In this document: piece by piece, positions 24,466 to 33,165 of the stretch
Layout of the letters: every line of letters begins with the position of its first letter
Position numbering within the stretch: the first letter of the stretch is position 1
Source: Zetaproteobacteria bacterium
Lineage (GTDB): Bacteria > Bdellovibrionota_B > Oligoflexia > Oligoflexales > Bog-1112
Reading direction: 5' to 3'
NCBI GenBank assembly: GCA_947445855.1
Contig: CANFEH010000006.1
Span: 1-38,904, forward strand
DNA: 38,904 bases
The notes under the pieces: model-generated
Databases searched by the model: none
What the model saw: only the letters and a program-made list of their open reading frames with translations
What the model was told of the DNA's origin: nothing
Program-made: the position numbers and the translations under genes

Positions 24466-25698
24466 TTATTTGTCGTCTGTTGTTCTTACCACTTCTGCCA
24501 TAGAGGTAATTCCCTTTGCCATATTATTAAGAGCTGATTGTCTGAGAGAGTTCATTCCATTTTTCATAGCTATTTTTTTCATCTGATCTGTAGGAATTCC
24601 CTTGAGAATAGCCTCTCTTATATCATCATTGATCACAAGCACTTCGTGGATTGCCACACGTCCTTTATTGCCAGAATTTCCACAATGATCACACCCTCTT
24701 CCTCGCATAGCTTTTACTTTTGTAGAAAATTTTTCTGGGATACCTAAACTGATAAGAGTTTCTGGTGTAGCGTCAGGATCTTCTTCTTTGCAACGTTCAC
24801 AAATTTTTTTCATAAGTCTTTGAGCTGTAATGCAGTTGAGAGAAGACACTAAGTTAAAGGGTGCTGCTCCCATGTTCAGAAGTCGAGATATCGTGTCTGT
24901 AGCACTGTTTGTGTGTAAAGTGGATAACACCATATGACCTGTAAGAGATGCTTTAATTGCTATTTCAGCTGTTTCTAGATCTCTAATCTCTCCCACCATG
25001 ATGACATCAGGGTCTTGTCTTAGAAAAGATCTGAGCGCAGCAGCAAAGTTAAATCCAATGTCTGGTTTCATTTGAACTTGGTTAACACCTGAAAGACTAT
25101 ATTCTACTGGGTCTTCAGAAGTTGTAATGTTGAGATCTTCTTTGTTTAGTTCTTGAATTGCTGAGTAGAGGGTTGTTGTCTTACCAGAACCTGTAGGCCC
25201 AGTCACAAGAACAATTCCGTTTGGTTTTGCAATAGCGTTTTTGAATTCTGTCAGTTGTTTTATATCAAAACCTAGTTGGGTCATGTCTACTTGGAGGTTA
25301 GATTTATCAAGAATTCTCATCACAATTTTTTCACCAAAAACAGTGGGGCAAGAACTCACACGAAAATCAATCGGTTGGTTGTCGATAGTTATATTAATGG
25401 CTCCATCTTGAGGAATACGGGATTCAGCAATGTTAAGCTTTGCCATAATCTTGATTCTAGAGATGAGAGCCCCTTTCATGTCTCCAGAAGGACGTTTTAT
25501 TTCTCGTAAGCTTCCGTCAATACGAAGTCTGATGCGAATAAAATTTTCGTACGGCTCTATGTGGATATCAGAAGCTCCTGTACGTTTACATTGAACAAGA
25601 ACTTCGTTCACAAGTGTTATAATGGGAGCGTCATCGCCTTTTGCTGCTTCAGAGATGTCTGTTCGACCTTTTTTGCTTAGGTCTTTTGAAGAATTCAT
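24466..25698 (-). CDS. pilB: Assembly ATPase PilB/GspE, short form without N-terminal domain
   Basis: A 410-residue secretion ATPase of the PilB/GspE family. The N2 domain begins at once with APIITLVNEVLVQ and GASDIHIEPYE. The Walker A is VLVTGPTGSGKTTTLYSAIQ, followed by the Asp box TSEDPVEY, Walker B (DPDVIMVGEIRDLETA) and the His box HMVLSTLHTN. A zinc-binding tetracysteine module is CERC ... CDHC. Family members are usually about 500-570 residues with an N-terminal N1/MshEN domain, which is absent here. The start is supported by AAGGGG upstream, and only 78 bases separate it from folE2, so the domain is not simply misannotated. A short motor that docks differently, or an ancestral truncation, are both possible. 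Confidence 0.92.
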   Translation of the reverse strand: MNSSKDLSKKGRTDISEAAKGDDAPIITLVNEVLVQCKRTGASDIHIEPYENFIRIRLRIDGSLREIKRPSGDMKGALISRIKIMAKLNIAESRIPQDGAINITIDNQPIDFRVSSCPTVFGEKIVMRILDKSNLQVDMTQLGFDIKQLTEFKNAIAKPNGIVLVTGPTGSGKTTTLYSAIQELNKEDLNITTSEDPVEYSLSGVNQVQMKPDIGFNFAAALRSFLRQDPDVIMVGEIRDLETAEIAIKASLTGHMVLSTLHTNSATDTISRLLNMGAAPFNLVSSLNCITAQRLMKKICERCKEEDPDATPETLISLGIPEKFSTKVKAMRGRGCDHCGNSGNKGRVAIHEVLVINDDIREAILKGIPTDQMKKIAMKNGMNSLRQSALNNMAKGITSMAEVVRTTDDK

Positions 25699-25776
25699 AG
25701 AAAGCCCCTTGTTTGAAAATGTTTCTTTTCTTTCTAGGGGTATCGGTATTTTAATTGGGTGACTTTACAGGGGATA

Positions 25777-26682
25777 TTAATTCTGAGCGTAGGCCACAGC
25801 ATTGTGAGCGTGAAGGCTTTCGTAATGGCAGACTTTTACAAGGAAAGAATGAAGATTTGTTTGAGTATTAAGAGCTTTTTTAATACGTCGAGCAGCATCT
25901 TCTGCAAACATAAGATTGCTTGCGTTGAGTTTAGCAAATTCTTTTTCGTCTTCTCTTTTTACAATACTTTGTACTGTGGTTTTTAAAGTGTTTTCAATAA
26001 GACAGATAAAATCTTCTACTTTATATTCCACTTCATTTTTTAACTCCAAAGTAACTATAGCTCTTGATCGTTGGCTATGTGGAGTAGCAGCCATGTTTTG
26101 TTCTTGACCAACCCACTCATGAAAAGTCTTAAAATCAAGAGTTTCAGTATTCTTAAAATCTTGAGAAAGTTTTTCCTGTAAAGCTTGTCTCGAAAGAGCA
26201 GCAGAACAAGGGCAGGTGCTTGAATAGAGAGTTTCTAGTGTGAGCGTAGTGTTAAAGTTTTCTTTTTTATCTAAGCTGAAGCTGTATTTAACAGGATAAG
26301 CTCTTAAGCTTTTTTGATTAGATGTGAGAGATTTTTGCCACATAGGATGCTCGTAAGAAATATTCAAAAAAGCTTTATCACTTAGTTCACTATGGCTATC
26401 TAAAAATTTTTCGAGAATTGTTTTAGCAGAAGATCTTGTAAAAATACTTGCGCCAAGCTCTTCTTGAAGCCTAATGAAGAGCCTTGACATGTGAATGCCT
26501 TTTGCTTCAGGCTGAACAAGATTTACATACGCGTCAGCTCTTCCCATTTGCAAAATAGATTCTTTGCTAGGGTGAAGTTCTAATCGTAGAGGGACCTCAA
26601 TATCTTCCATGCCTACACGTTCAAGAGGAGAAGAAATTGGGCTTAAGGTTTTTTTTGCAATATCAGGGGTTAAGGGCGCCAT
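25777..26682 (-). CDS. folE2: GTP cyclohydrolase FolE2 (GCYH-IB)
   Basis: A 301-residue type IB GTP cyclohydrolase, which opens GTP to dihydroneopterin triphosphate at the head of folate and 7-deazaguanine synthesis. The conserved TCPCSAALSRQ (C157, C159) and PHSQRSRA (H202) contain the metal ligands, and ERVGMEDIEVPLRL is the typical N-terminal stretch. Unlike FolE, type IB enzymes work with metals other than zinc, which helps cells living under zinc limitation. QueD, which uses the product, is encoded 10 kb away and FolD 10 kb in the other direction. The gene is upstream of pilB on the same strand with 78 bases between, probably without functional connection. Confidence 0.92.
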   Translation of the reverse strand: MAPLTPDIAKKTLSPISSPLERVGMEDIEVPLRLELHPSKESILQMGRADAYVNLVQPEAKGIHMSRLFIRLQEELGASIFTRSSAKTILEKFLDSHSELSDKAFLNISYEHPMWQKSLTSNQKSLRAYPVKYSFSLDKKENFNTTLTLETLYSSTCPCSAALSRQALQEKLSQDFKNTETLDFKTFHEWVGQEQNMAATPHSQRSRAIVTLELKNEVEYKVEDFICLIENTLKTTVQSIVKREDEKEFAKLNASNLMFAEDAARRIKKALNTQTNLHSFLVKVCHYESLHAHNAVAYAQN

Positions 26683-26853
26683 AATCAGTGAAACCTTTTA
26701 AGAGCTTTAAAGTTAAAAAGTTAAGATTTTTGGATCCTACATGAGGTTAGCTTTTTAGTATAGAAAAAACTAGACATTTTCAACTAACCCCATGTTTTAA
26801 AAGATATTTTAGCATAGAAAAACAGAAGAAATCATTAATGAATAGAAGTTGGG

Positions 26854-26882
26854 TTTACTTTGGCTTCTGTTTGTGGTATAAT
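26854..26882 (+). promoter_or_regulatory. Predicted sigma70-type promoter of the exported-protein pair
   Basis: TTTACT (26854-26859), a 17-base spacer and a perfect TATAAT (26877-26882) precede the gene at 26929. This is the best match to the consensus that I found in the window and predicts an untranslated leader of about 40 bases. Confidence 0.65.
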
Positions 26883-26928
26883 GCGCCTGTAAAATCACAT
26901 TAAAAATTCTAAAAAGGAATTCTTTATC

Positions 26929-28482
26929 ATGCGTTTTCTTTATATCACTTTAGGAGCTTGTCTTCTTTTTACAAATCTTTCTTTGAAGGCTGCTATGACT
27001 CCTTCTCATCTTGCTCAACTTTCCTCTGAAAAACAGGGGATTTATCAGCAGTTAAAAGCAGATTTTCCTCATCTTTTTCAAAGAATATCTATGTACGACG
27101 AAGCCTTGAAAGCAAGGGATCAAGGTCTTTTGCATGTGGCATCCTATCTGAAAATTGAGGATGCCCTACGTCTTCGTTTGAGTGGTCTGGTGGATGCTTG
27201 GTCTCAGGTTCAAGATAAAGCAAGAGTTATTAGTAGGTTCTCTTCTTTTTATAGAGATTTGGATGCTTCTCAGCAATTGCACAGAGAGATTTGGAATATT
27301 CTAAATTCTCAAGTTGGAGGGGGAGCTGCTGCTGCGAGTGTTGTTGCTGACGGTGGTGGTGGTGATAGTAGTGCTAGTTTTAGCCATAGAGGATCGATTA
27401 GGCCAGTAGCTCATATTGAACAGAAGGGTTCGGATGATCATGATTTTGCAGGGGTATATCCTTTTCCAGAAAACAGATTTATTTCCGAGTTTGATCTTGT
27501 TCAAGCACTTCAAAATCTTATAAATCATTGGTACGATGGTGTTGCTTTACCTAATGAGGAGGAGAAAAGTACACTTGGAAGACTTTTCAGTAATACTTTT
27601 CGTAGAGCTAAGACTATGGTGAATGGTACTGGTCCAGATGAAGTTTTAAGAAGAAAGCTTTATATTTTAGCTGGAAATGCAGGTTCCCAAAATTATTTAT
27701 CACTGGATGAAGTAGCAGGAAGAGATTTGTTTCTTAGCTTTCTTCTCTTTAAATCTGGAACAGAAAAAAGTAAAACAGGTAGAGACTGGCTTCCATCTTT
27801 TTCTAATGCTGTAGCCGTCTTTGCTGCTGATTTTCTTACTTCTAATAATCTAAATTTTGAATCAAAAAAGCATGTGCTTATGCTTTTACAAGATCCAAAT
27901 ATGCCAGCTAAGGCATCAGCTTTGAGGGTTGCTAAAGGAGTAAAATTTTGGCATGTCCAACTTTTTGCTGATCAACATGGTTTAGGAAATATAGATAATC
28001 TTCGAATTTTTGCAAGAAATGAGATTATGTCTAGGGATAGAGCTCGCGTAGAAAGAGCTTATGGGCTTCTTGATGAGACTCTTTTAGAGCGAGTTCCTGT
28101 TCATCTTATAGGTCGTTATAAAGACCTAGTAAAAGCAAGAGATCAAAAAGCTTTAAAAAACATTTTAGCTTACTCAAAAGAGCGTGATGCTACTTATAAA
28201 AAAGAAGGTTGCGGAAGCTGCTTTGGCACAAAATGGAAAGTGGCAAGAAGAAATCTTCGTTATTTGGTTGAGCAGTTTAATAAAAATCATGATAAGGTTA
28301 GGCCTCTTCAGGATCTTTTAAATACTTATCAAAAAAATGGAATTCAAGCTGCACTTGAAAGCCTTCAGTGGGGCTTCTGCAAAAATTCTTTTAGTCTTGG
28401 TTCTGATGTAAATGTCAGTGAAATTATTATTGCAGACGCAATTTGGCACGAAAACTTGTTAAATAGAGAGGTTTCTTTATGA
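26929..28482 (+). CDS. Large exported protein of unknown function, first of a pair
   Basis: A 517-residue protein of no family I recognise. A signal peptide covers residues 1-22 (ending SLKAAM). The N-terminal part (about 23-125) and the C-terminal part (about 185-510) are mainly helical. Between them sits a low-complexity linker, GGGAAAASVVADGGGGDSSA, encoded partly by a run of GGT codons. A motif recurs: YDEALKARDQGLLHVASYLK at 56-75 resembles LVKARDQKALKNILAYSK near 400-417, suggesting two copies of a helical unit. A CGSCFG pair and one further cysteine near the C-terminus could form a disulfide or a metal site. It has a strong promoter and its last codons overlap the next exported gene by 4 bases (ATGA), so they are co-translated. 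Confidence 0.65.
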   Translation: MRFLYITLGACLLFTNLSLKAAMTPSHLAQLSSEKQGIYQQLKADFPHLFQRISMYDEALKARDQGLLHVASYLKIEDALRLRLSGLVDAWSQVQDKARVISRFSSFYRDLDASQQLHREIWNILNSQVGGGAAAASVVADGGGGDSSASFSHRGSIRPVAHIEQKGSDDHDFAGVYPFPENRFISEFDLVQALQNLINHWYDGVALPNEEEKSTLGRLFSNTFRRAKTMVNGTGPDEVLRRKLYILAGNAGSQNYLSLDEVAGRDLFLSFLLFKSGTEKSKTGRDWLPSFSNAVAVFAADFLTSNNLNFESKKHVLMLLQDPNMPAKASALRVAKGVKFWHVQLFADQHGLGNIDNLRIFARNEIMSRDRARVERAYGLLDETLLERVPVHLIGRYKDLVKARDQKALKNILAYSKERDATYKKEGCGSCFGTKWKVARRNLRYLVEQFNKNHDKVRPLQDLLNTYQKNGIQAALESLQWGFCKNSFSLGSDVNVSEIIIADAIWHENLLNREVSL

Positions 28483-28901
28483 AATTTTTAAAAGAATGGT
28501 CATTGTTATTTGTTATTTTTTTTTCTTCTTTTCTTAAAGCTAGTGCTGATCAAGCTGCTGAAGTCACTCCTCAAGAAGAAGTAACAGTAGTAAGAGTAAA
28601 AGATATTTGGAATCAAGCTCAACTGATAAAGGATCTTTCTGAAGGTCATGAAAGTTTGCACAACGAAAAATTACAACTAGTAGATCTTTACACAAGATTT
28701 GTAGATCCTGCGAACCCAACAAATGTGCGCTTTCATGTTGGAGACTTATTAAAATTCTTTAGCAAGAGAGACTTAATGATATATGTCACTAAAGCTAGGA
28801 GATTGTCTAAAGAAAAAAGAGAAATAGAAGGTGCTTCACATTTGGCAATAGAAACAGAGTTTATAGGAGCAGAAGCACTACCACCTACAGGAAGAGAATA
28901 G
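28479..28901 (+). CDS. Small exported protein, second of a pair
   Basis: A 140-residue protein with a signal peptide (hydrophobic residues 9-19, probable cleavage near LKASA) and a helical, charged mature part. It starts inside the stop codon of the preceding exported gene (ATGA overlap), with AGAGAGG as ribosome-binding site, a sign of translational coupling and a shared job. The stretch LVDLYTRFVDPANPTNV and the helical DLLKFFSKRDLMIYVTKARR are its main features. No family is recognised. It converges on the A-type carrier-like gene with 28 bases between. Confidence 0.6.
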   Translation: MKFLKEWSLLFVIFFSSFLKASADQAAEVTPQEEVTVVRVKDIWNQAQLIKDLSEGHESLHNEKLQLVDLYTRFVDPANPTNVRFHVGDLLKFFSKRDLMIYVTKARRLSKEKREIEGASHLAIETEFIGAEALPPTGRE

Positions 28902-28929
28902 CTTTAGGAAGAAGTCTCTAGGATTTTTT

Positions 28930-29340
28930 TCAGGTCTCCTCATTTATATTTTCTCCGTTTGCAGCTTCAAGGCGTTTACGCCAAAAACCTCTTAGGTAGA
29001 ACTTTCCGCGGAAACGTTTATGTTTTGGGTTTTCCACAAGAAAGCCTTGCTGCCCTTCGTGCTCGCCCCAATTGACAAGACTGCCATCTACAAATTCGTG
29101 AGTTTTTTCGTCTGTGATCACAGTAATACTTTGTTCACCCTCTGAGACGAGGCAAGCAAGGTCTCCTTCTTCTTTTGGATCAAAAGAAAGTCCATAGAAG
29201 AAACCATCACAGCCTTTTCCATCGAGATAGAGGCGCAAAGGCATGTTCTGCCAGTTCTTGTTTTCTTCTTTGAGTCTAATAGCATTTTTTAGGGCTTCTT
29301 CTGAAAAACTTACATGTAGGGTTTTATTTTCTTCTTCCAC
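28930..29340 (-). CDS. A-type Fe-S carrier homologue (IscA/ErpA-like) lacking the CxC pair
   Basis: A 136-residue member of the HesB/IscA fold. The first conserved cysteine is present in LDGKGCDGFFYG (C44), followed by the expected strands and GSLVNWGEHEGQQGFLVENP. After this, where ErpA/IscA carry CGCG, this protein reads RFRGKF: the two cluster-binding cysteines are R111 and K113. A 20-residue charged tail follows. Real A-type carriers bind clusters with all three cysteines, so this one probably cannot do so in the usual way. It is divergent from sufB across 263 bases, suggesting a regulatory or accessory role in the suf system. The GTG start has AGAGG upstream. Confidence 0.75.
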   Translation of the reverse strand: MEEENKTLHVSFSEEALKNAIRLKEENKNWQNMPLRLYLDGKGCDGFFYGLSFDPKEEGDLACLVSEGEQSITVITDEKTHEFVDGSLVNWGEHEGQQGFLVENPKHKRFRGKFYLRGFWRKRLEAANGENINEET

Positions 29341-29479
29341 TTGATTTTTGACCTCTTAAAAAAGAGCATAGCCGCTATTTTAAATAACTAAAATAATGGT
29401 TAACTCATATAACTTTTGCTTTTGAAAGTAATTTGCAGTATAAATTTCTACCTGCATATGGATATGGCTTTATCTCCGA

Positions 29480-29561
29480 GAAGCCAACAACAAGCATAAG
29501 AAAAGCCTTCAATCTCTTATAATAATTATATTTTTTATTTTTATAAGCCTTGGTTGGCTTC
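29480..29561. promoter_or_regulatory. Inverted repeat flanking a TATAAT upstream of sufB
   Basis: GAAGCCAAC (29480-29488) and its exact inverse GTTGGCTTC (29553-29561) are 64 bases apart. A TATAAT lies between them (29518-29523), without a good -35. A shorter hairpin, AAGCC-TTGGTT-GGCTT, overlaps the right arm. This could be a pair of regulator half-sites or a leader RNA structure of the suf operon. Confidence 0.35.
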
Positions 29562-29603
29562 CTTTCTGGAGAAAGGATCAGATAAAAATGAGGTCTAAAG
29601 CTT

Positions 29604-31067
29604 ATGTCTAGGAAGACAAAAAATGAATCATCTTTTAAGGAACAAGACTCCAAAAAGAGTGATTACAAATATGGTTTTTCCACAAATGTGGAAAGTGATG
29701 TGTTCCCGAAGGGAATTGATGAGGACGTGGTTCGTCGTCTGTCTCTACTTAAAAAGGAACCAGAGTTTCTTCTTGAATTCCGCTTAAAGGCCTTTCGTTA
29801 TTGGCAAAAAATGACAGAGCCTCACTGGGCTCATCTCAAATACGAACCGATTAACTATCAAGATATCGCTTATCACTCTGCCCCAAAAGATACTGGAAGT
29901 GGCCCTAAAAGCTTGGAAGAAGTAGACGAGGAGATTCTAAAAACATTTGAGCGCCTTGGAATCCCCCTTGGCGAGCAGAAACGTTTGGCAGGGGTTGCTG
30001 TAGACGCTGTTTTTGACAGTGTGTCTGTTGGAACGACTCACAAAGCAGAGCTCGAAAAAGTTGGGGTTATTTTTTGTTCTTTTACAGAAGCTGTCGAGCG
30101 CTTTCCTGATCTTGTTAAAAAATATTTAGGTTCTGTTGTTCCGTACAAAGATAATTTTTTTGCAGCTCTAAACTCCGCAGCTTTTAGTGATGGCTCTTTT
30201 GTTTACATACCAAAAGGGGTCAGTTGTCCTCTTGATTTGTCTACCTATTTTAGAATTAACACTTCAGGCACTGGGCAATTTGAAAGAACCTTGATCATTG
30301 CAGACGAAGGAAGCTCTGTGAGTTATCTTGAAGGGTGCACTGCTCCTATGAGAGATGAAAACCAACTTCACGCAGCTGTTGTTGAACTCGTTGCTCTTGA
30401 TCATGCAAACATAAAATACTCCACTGTTCAAAACTGGTATGCTGGTGACAAAGATGGAAAAGGTGGGATCTATAATTTTGTGACAAAGCGTGCTTTGTGT
30501 AAAGGGGATCATTCAAAAGTTTCTTGGACACAAGTGGAAACAGGATCTGCTATCACATGGAAATACCCGAGTGTTGTTTTAAAAGGAGACCACTCAAAAG
30601 GTGAGTTCTACTCAGTTGCTTTGACAAATAATCATATGCAAGCAGACACCGGCACAAAAATGATTCATCTTGGCAAGAACACAAGAAGCTATATTGTTTC
30701 AAAAGGAATTTCAGCAGATCAGTCTGTGAATAGTTATAGAGGACTTGTTTCTGTAGCTAAAACAGCTGAGAATGCAAGAAACTTCACTCAGTGTGACTCT
30801 ATGCTTGTAGGCGCAAGATCAAAAGCTAATACTTTTCCTGTGATTGAGGTAAAAAACAAAACAGCTACTATTGAACACGAAGCTGCGACTTCAAAAATTA
30901 GTGCTGAAGAGTTGTTTTATTTTAAATCAAGAGGTATTGCTGAAGATCAAGCTCTCAGTCTTCTTTTGAATGGTTTTTGCAAAGAAGTTTTCAATCAGCT
31001 TCCTCTCGAATTTTCTGTGGAAGCTGTCAAGTTACTCGAAATGAAATTAGAAAACAGTGTGGGATAA
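29604..31067 (+). CDS. sufB: Fe-S cluster scaffold subunit SufB
   Basis: A 487-residue SufB, the scaffold subunit of the SufBCD complex that builds Fe-S clusters in the cytosol. Family signatures are visible: [32 protein letters not shown], the beta-helix part with [20 protein letters not shown] and [20 protein letters not shown], then [17 protein letters not shown] and the ending [20 protein letters not shown]. The length equals that of typical SufB. It is first in the cluster sufB-sufC-sufD-sufU-nfu, with sufC only 8 bases downstream. The ATG has a GAGG 11 bases upstream, somewhat far but acceptable. Confidence 0.97.
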   Translation: MSRKTKNESSFKEQDSKKSDYKYGFSTNVESDVFPKGIDEDVVRRLSLLKKEPEFLLEFRLKAFRYWQKMTEPHWAHLKYEPINYQDIAYHSAPKDTGSGPKSLEEVDEEILKTFERLGIPLGEQKRLAGVAVDAVFDSVSVGTTHKAELEKVGVIFCSFTEAVERFPDLVKKYLGSVVPYKDNFFAALNSAAFSDGSFVYIPKGVSCPLDLSTYFRINTSGTGQFERTLIIADEGSSVSYLEGCTAPMRDENQLHAAVVELVALDHANIKYSTVQNWYAGDKDGKGGIYNFVTKRALCKGDHSKVSWTQVETGSAITWKYPSVVLKGDHSKGEFYSVALTNNHMQADTGTKMIHLGKNTRSYIVSKGISADQSVNSYRGLVSVAKTAENARNFTQCDSMLVGARSKANTFPVIEVKNKTATIEHEAATSKISAEELFYFKSRGIAEDQALSLLLNGFCKEVFNQLPLEFSVEAVKLLEMKLENSVG

Positions 31068-31075
31068 GAAAACCT

Positions 31076-31837
31076 ATGTTAAAAATAAAAAATCTGACAG
31101 TTAAAACTTCTGACAAAGAGATCCTTACAGGTCTTAATCTAGAAGTAAAAGAAGGCGAAGTACATGCTATCATGGGTCCAAACGGATCTGGGAAAAGCAC
31201 ACTTTCAAAAGTAATTGCAGGACACCCTGACTATGAAGTCACAGGTGGATCTATTAACTATGAAATTAATTTCAAAGAAAAAAATCTTTTAGAGCTTGAT
31301 CCAACAGAGCGAGCTCGCGAAGGGATTTTCTTAGCCTATCAATACCCAATTGAAGTTCCAGGTGTGACAAACTTTGAATTCTTACGTGCTAGCTTTAATG
31401 CTATTACTGGTCATCAAGGTGGGGAAGAGCTGGACACGCTCGAGTTTAGTGAATTTATAAATGCTAAGCTTGAAGATCTTGGTATGTCTTCTCACATGCT
31501 AGAAAGACAACTTAACGTAGACTTTTCTGGTGGCGAAAAAAAACGAAATGAAATTTTACAGATGGCTGTTCTTTCTCCGCGTTTAGCTTTTCTTGATGAA
31601 ACAGACTCAGGTCTTGATGTTGACTCTCTCAAAGCTGTAGGAGAAGGGGTTAATCGTTTAAAAAGTGAGTCCAATGCGATTGTTCTTGTGACTCACTACC
31701 AAAGACTTCTTGATTATATTGTTCCAGACTATGTTCATATTCTTTACAAAGGAAAAATAATTAAATCTGGAAATAAAAGCTTAGCAAAAGAAATCGAAAA
31801 AAATGGCTATGATACGTTCATAGCAGACTTTAAGTAG
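31076..31837 (+). CDS. sufC: Fe-S assembly ATPase SufC
   Basis: A 253-residue ABC-type ATPase that drives the shape change of SufB and SufD during cluster assembly. It has the Walker A MGPNGSGKSTLSKVIAG, the signature motif FSGGEKKRNEILQMAVL, the Walker B LAFLDETDSGLDVD with the DETDSGLD form that is diagnostic of SufC, and the H-loop VTHYQRLLDYI. The frame is open upstream into sufB, but the family starts with MLKIKNLTVK, so I take the ATG at 31076, 8 bases after the sufB stop. Soluble; no membrane partner is expected. Confidence 0.97.
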   Translation: MLKIKNLTVKTSDKEILTGLNLEVKEGEVHAIMGPNGSGKSTLSKVIAGHPDYEVTGGSINYEINFKEKNLLELDPTERAREGIFLAYQYPIEVPGVTNFEFLRASFNAITGHQGGEELDTLEFSEFINAKLEDLGMSSHMLERQLNVDFSGGEKKRNEILQMAVLSPRLAFLDETDSGLDVDSLKAVGEGVNRLKSESNAIVLVTHYQRLLDYIVPDYVHILYKGKIIKSGNKSLAKEIEKNGYDTFIADFK

Positions 31838-31853
31838 AAATGAGATTTTGCGC

Positions 31854-33140
31854 ATGAATGCTCTTAAATTAAAAAATAAAGAAATCTACACAGCAGAAGA
31901 AAAATTTTTAGAAAGTCTCAGAAAAGAGTCGAGAAATCTTTTCGAGGCTATGTCTAGACCGAATATAAAAACACAAAGTTGGCAATACACAAGTACTCGT
32001 TGGCTTGAAGAAAATGAGTGGGATCATACTCCTGAAAAAGACATGGACGTATCGTCTTTGCTTGAAGCTGCTAGCAACAAAAAAAATCGTCTTGTCTTTT
32101 TAGATGGTGTGTTACGAGAGGATCTTTCTTTCTTAGAAGCAAAAAACATATCTATTTCATCTCTTCAAGAAGTTGCACTTAAGAAACCAAGTCTCTTAGA
32201 GGAGGTTCTTGCTCATTTTTCTTTTCAAGAAAAAAAATACTTCTCTCTTATGAATGATTCTTTTTTGAAAGAAGGTGCTTTCATTCATGTGTCTTCTTCT
32301 GAGGAAGAATTTCATTTAGATTTAACATTTCTTTGGAGTTCACAAGAAAAAGCAAAAGCTCTTTTTACAAAGAATTTTATGCTTGTTGAAAAAAGTTCAT
32401 CTCTTGTTGTGAAAGAAACTCATAGAACTCTCATTGCTAGTTCAGACAAACAAGCAGAACTTTTTTCAAGCTCTGCTCTTGATATTCTTGTTAAAAAAAA
32501 TGCTAAGATTCATTACAAAAAGATTTTTCATGCAGCCAAAAACCATAGGCACATAGCTGATTTAAGAGTAGCTGTTTTGGAGGGAGGGACTTTTACGAGC
32601 TTTATGGTGGCTCTTGGAGCTTCTACTTTTAGACAGGATACATATGTAGGCCTTGTTGAAAGTGGAGCTCACACGACCCTGAACGGTCTCTATCTTTCTC
32701 ACAAAGAAAATACGACAGATTTCTTCTTTGATATTAGGCATGAAGCCCCAAAAACGACAAGTCACCAATATTTCAAAGGTTTTGCTTGTGACAAGGCAAA
32801 AGGAGTTTTCCAAGGAAATATCTCAGTCAGCGAAGATGCGACTTTAACGAGGTCTCGCCAGTTAAATAAGAATATTTTGCTAGGTCAACATGCTGAAATT
32901 TATACAAAACCTCAGCTTAAAATTGACACGGATGACGTAAAATGTTCTCATGGGGCCACAGTTAGCCAGGTGCGAGAAGACGAGCTTTTTTATCTGCAGA
33001 CAAGGGGTCTCACAAGAGAAGCTGCTATAAGCTTTTTGATAAGTGCTTTTTTTTCCGAACTTTTAGAGCTAGAAAAGCAAAAAGACTCTGATTTTTGCGC
33101 AGATGAGATTAAGCAGACCATACGAGAGATTATCAAATAA
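31854..33140 (+). CDS. sufD: Fe-S cluster assembly subunit SufD
   Basis: A 428-residue SufD, partner of SufB in the SufBCD scaffold. The N-terminal region is divergent and helical. The C-terminal half has the beta-helix repeats (ADLRVAVLEGGTFTSFMVAL) and the family signatures SHQYFKGFACDKAKGVFQG and DTDDVKCSHGATVSQV, with the cysteine and histidine at the SufB interface. RGLTREAAISFLISAFF closes it. The TTG at 31848 is an alternative start two codons upstream; the ATG at 31854 is the ordinary choice. It follows sufC by 16 bases. Confidence 0.95.
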   Translation: MNALKLKNKEIYTAEEKFLESLRKESRNLFEAMSRPNIKTQSWQYTSTRWLEENEWDHTPEKDMDVSSLLEAASNKKNRLVFLDGVLREDLSFLEAKNISISSLQEVALKKPSLLEEVLAHFSFQEKKYFSLMNDSFLKEGAFIHVSSSEEEFHLDLTFLWSSQEKAKALFTKNFMLVEKSSSLVVKETHRTLIASSDKQAELFSSSALDILVKKNAKIHYKKIFHAAKNHRHIADLRVAVLEGGTFTSFMVALGASTFRQDTYVGLVESGAHTTLNGLYLSHKENTTDFFFDIRHEAPKTTSHQYFKGFACDKAKGVFQGNISVSEDATLTRSRQLNKNILLGQHAEIYTKPQLKIDTDDVKCSHGATVSQVREDELFYLQTRGLTREAAISFLISAFFSELLELEKQKDSDFCADEIKQTIREIIK

Positions 33141-33165
33141 AGTCTGTTCTTAGAGAGGGTATGAA

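Noticed and set aside
27336-27366. GGT-repeat tract as a phase-variation site
   Set aside because: The tract is short, uses a three-base unit and lies within a linker; length changes would not shift the frame.
27301-27528. Minus-strand frame opposite the glycine-rich linker
   Set aside because: A Thr/Ser-rich reading produced by the GGT repeat of the gene on the other strand.
29405-29653. Minus-strand 82-residue frame between the carrier-like gene and sufB
   Set aside because: It begins inside sufB, runs through the AT-rich promoter region and has no family features.
30977-31075. Upstream extension of sufC into sufB
   Set aside because: The 33 extra residues are an out-of-frame reading of sufB and do not resemble the SufC family, which starts at MLKIKNLTV.
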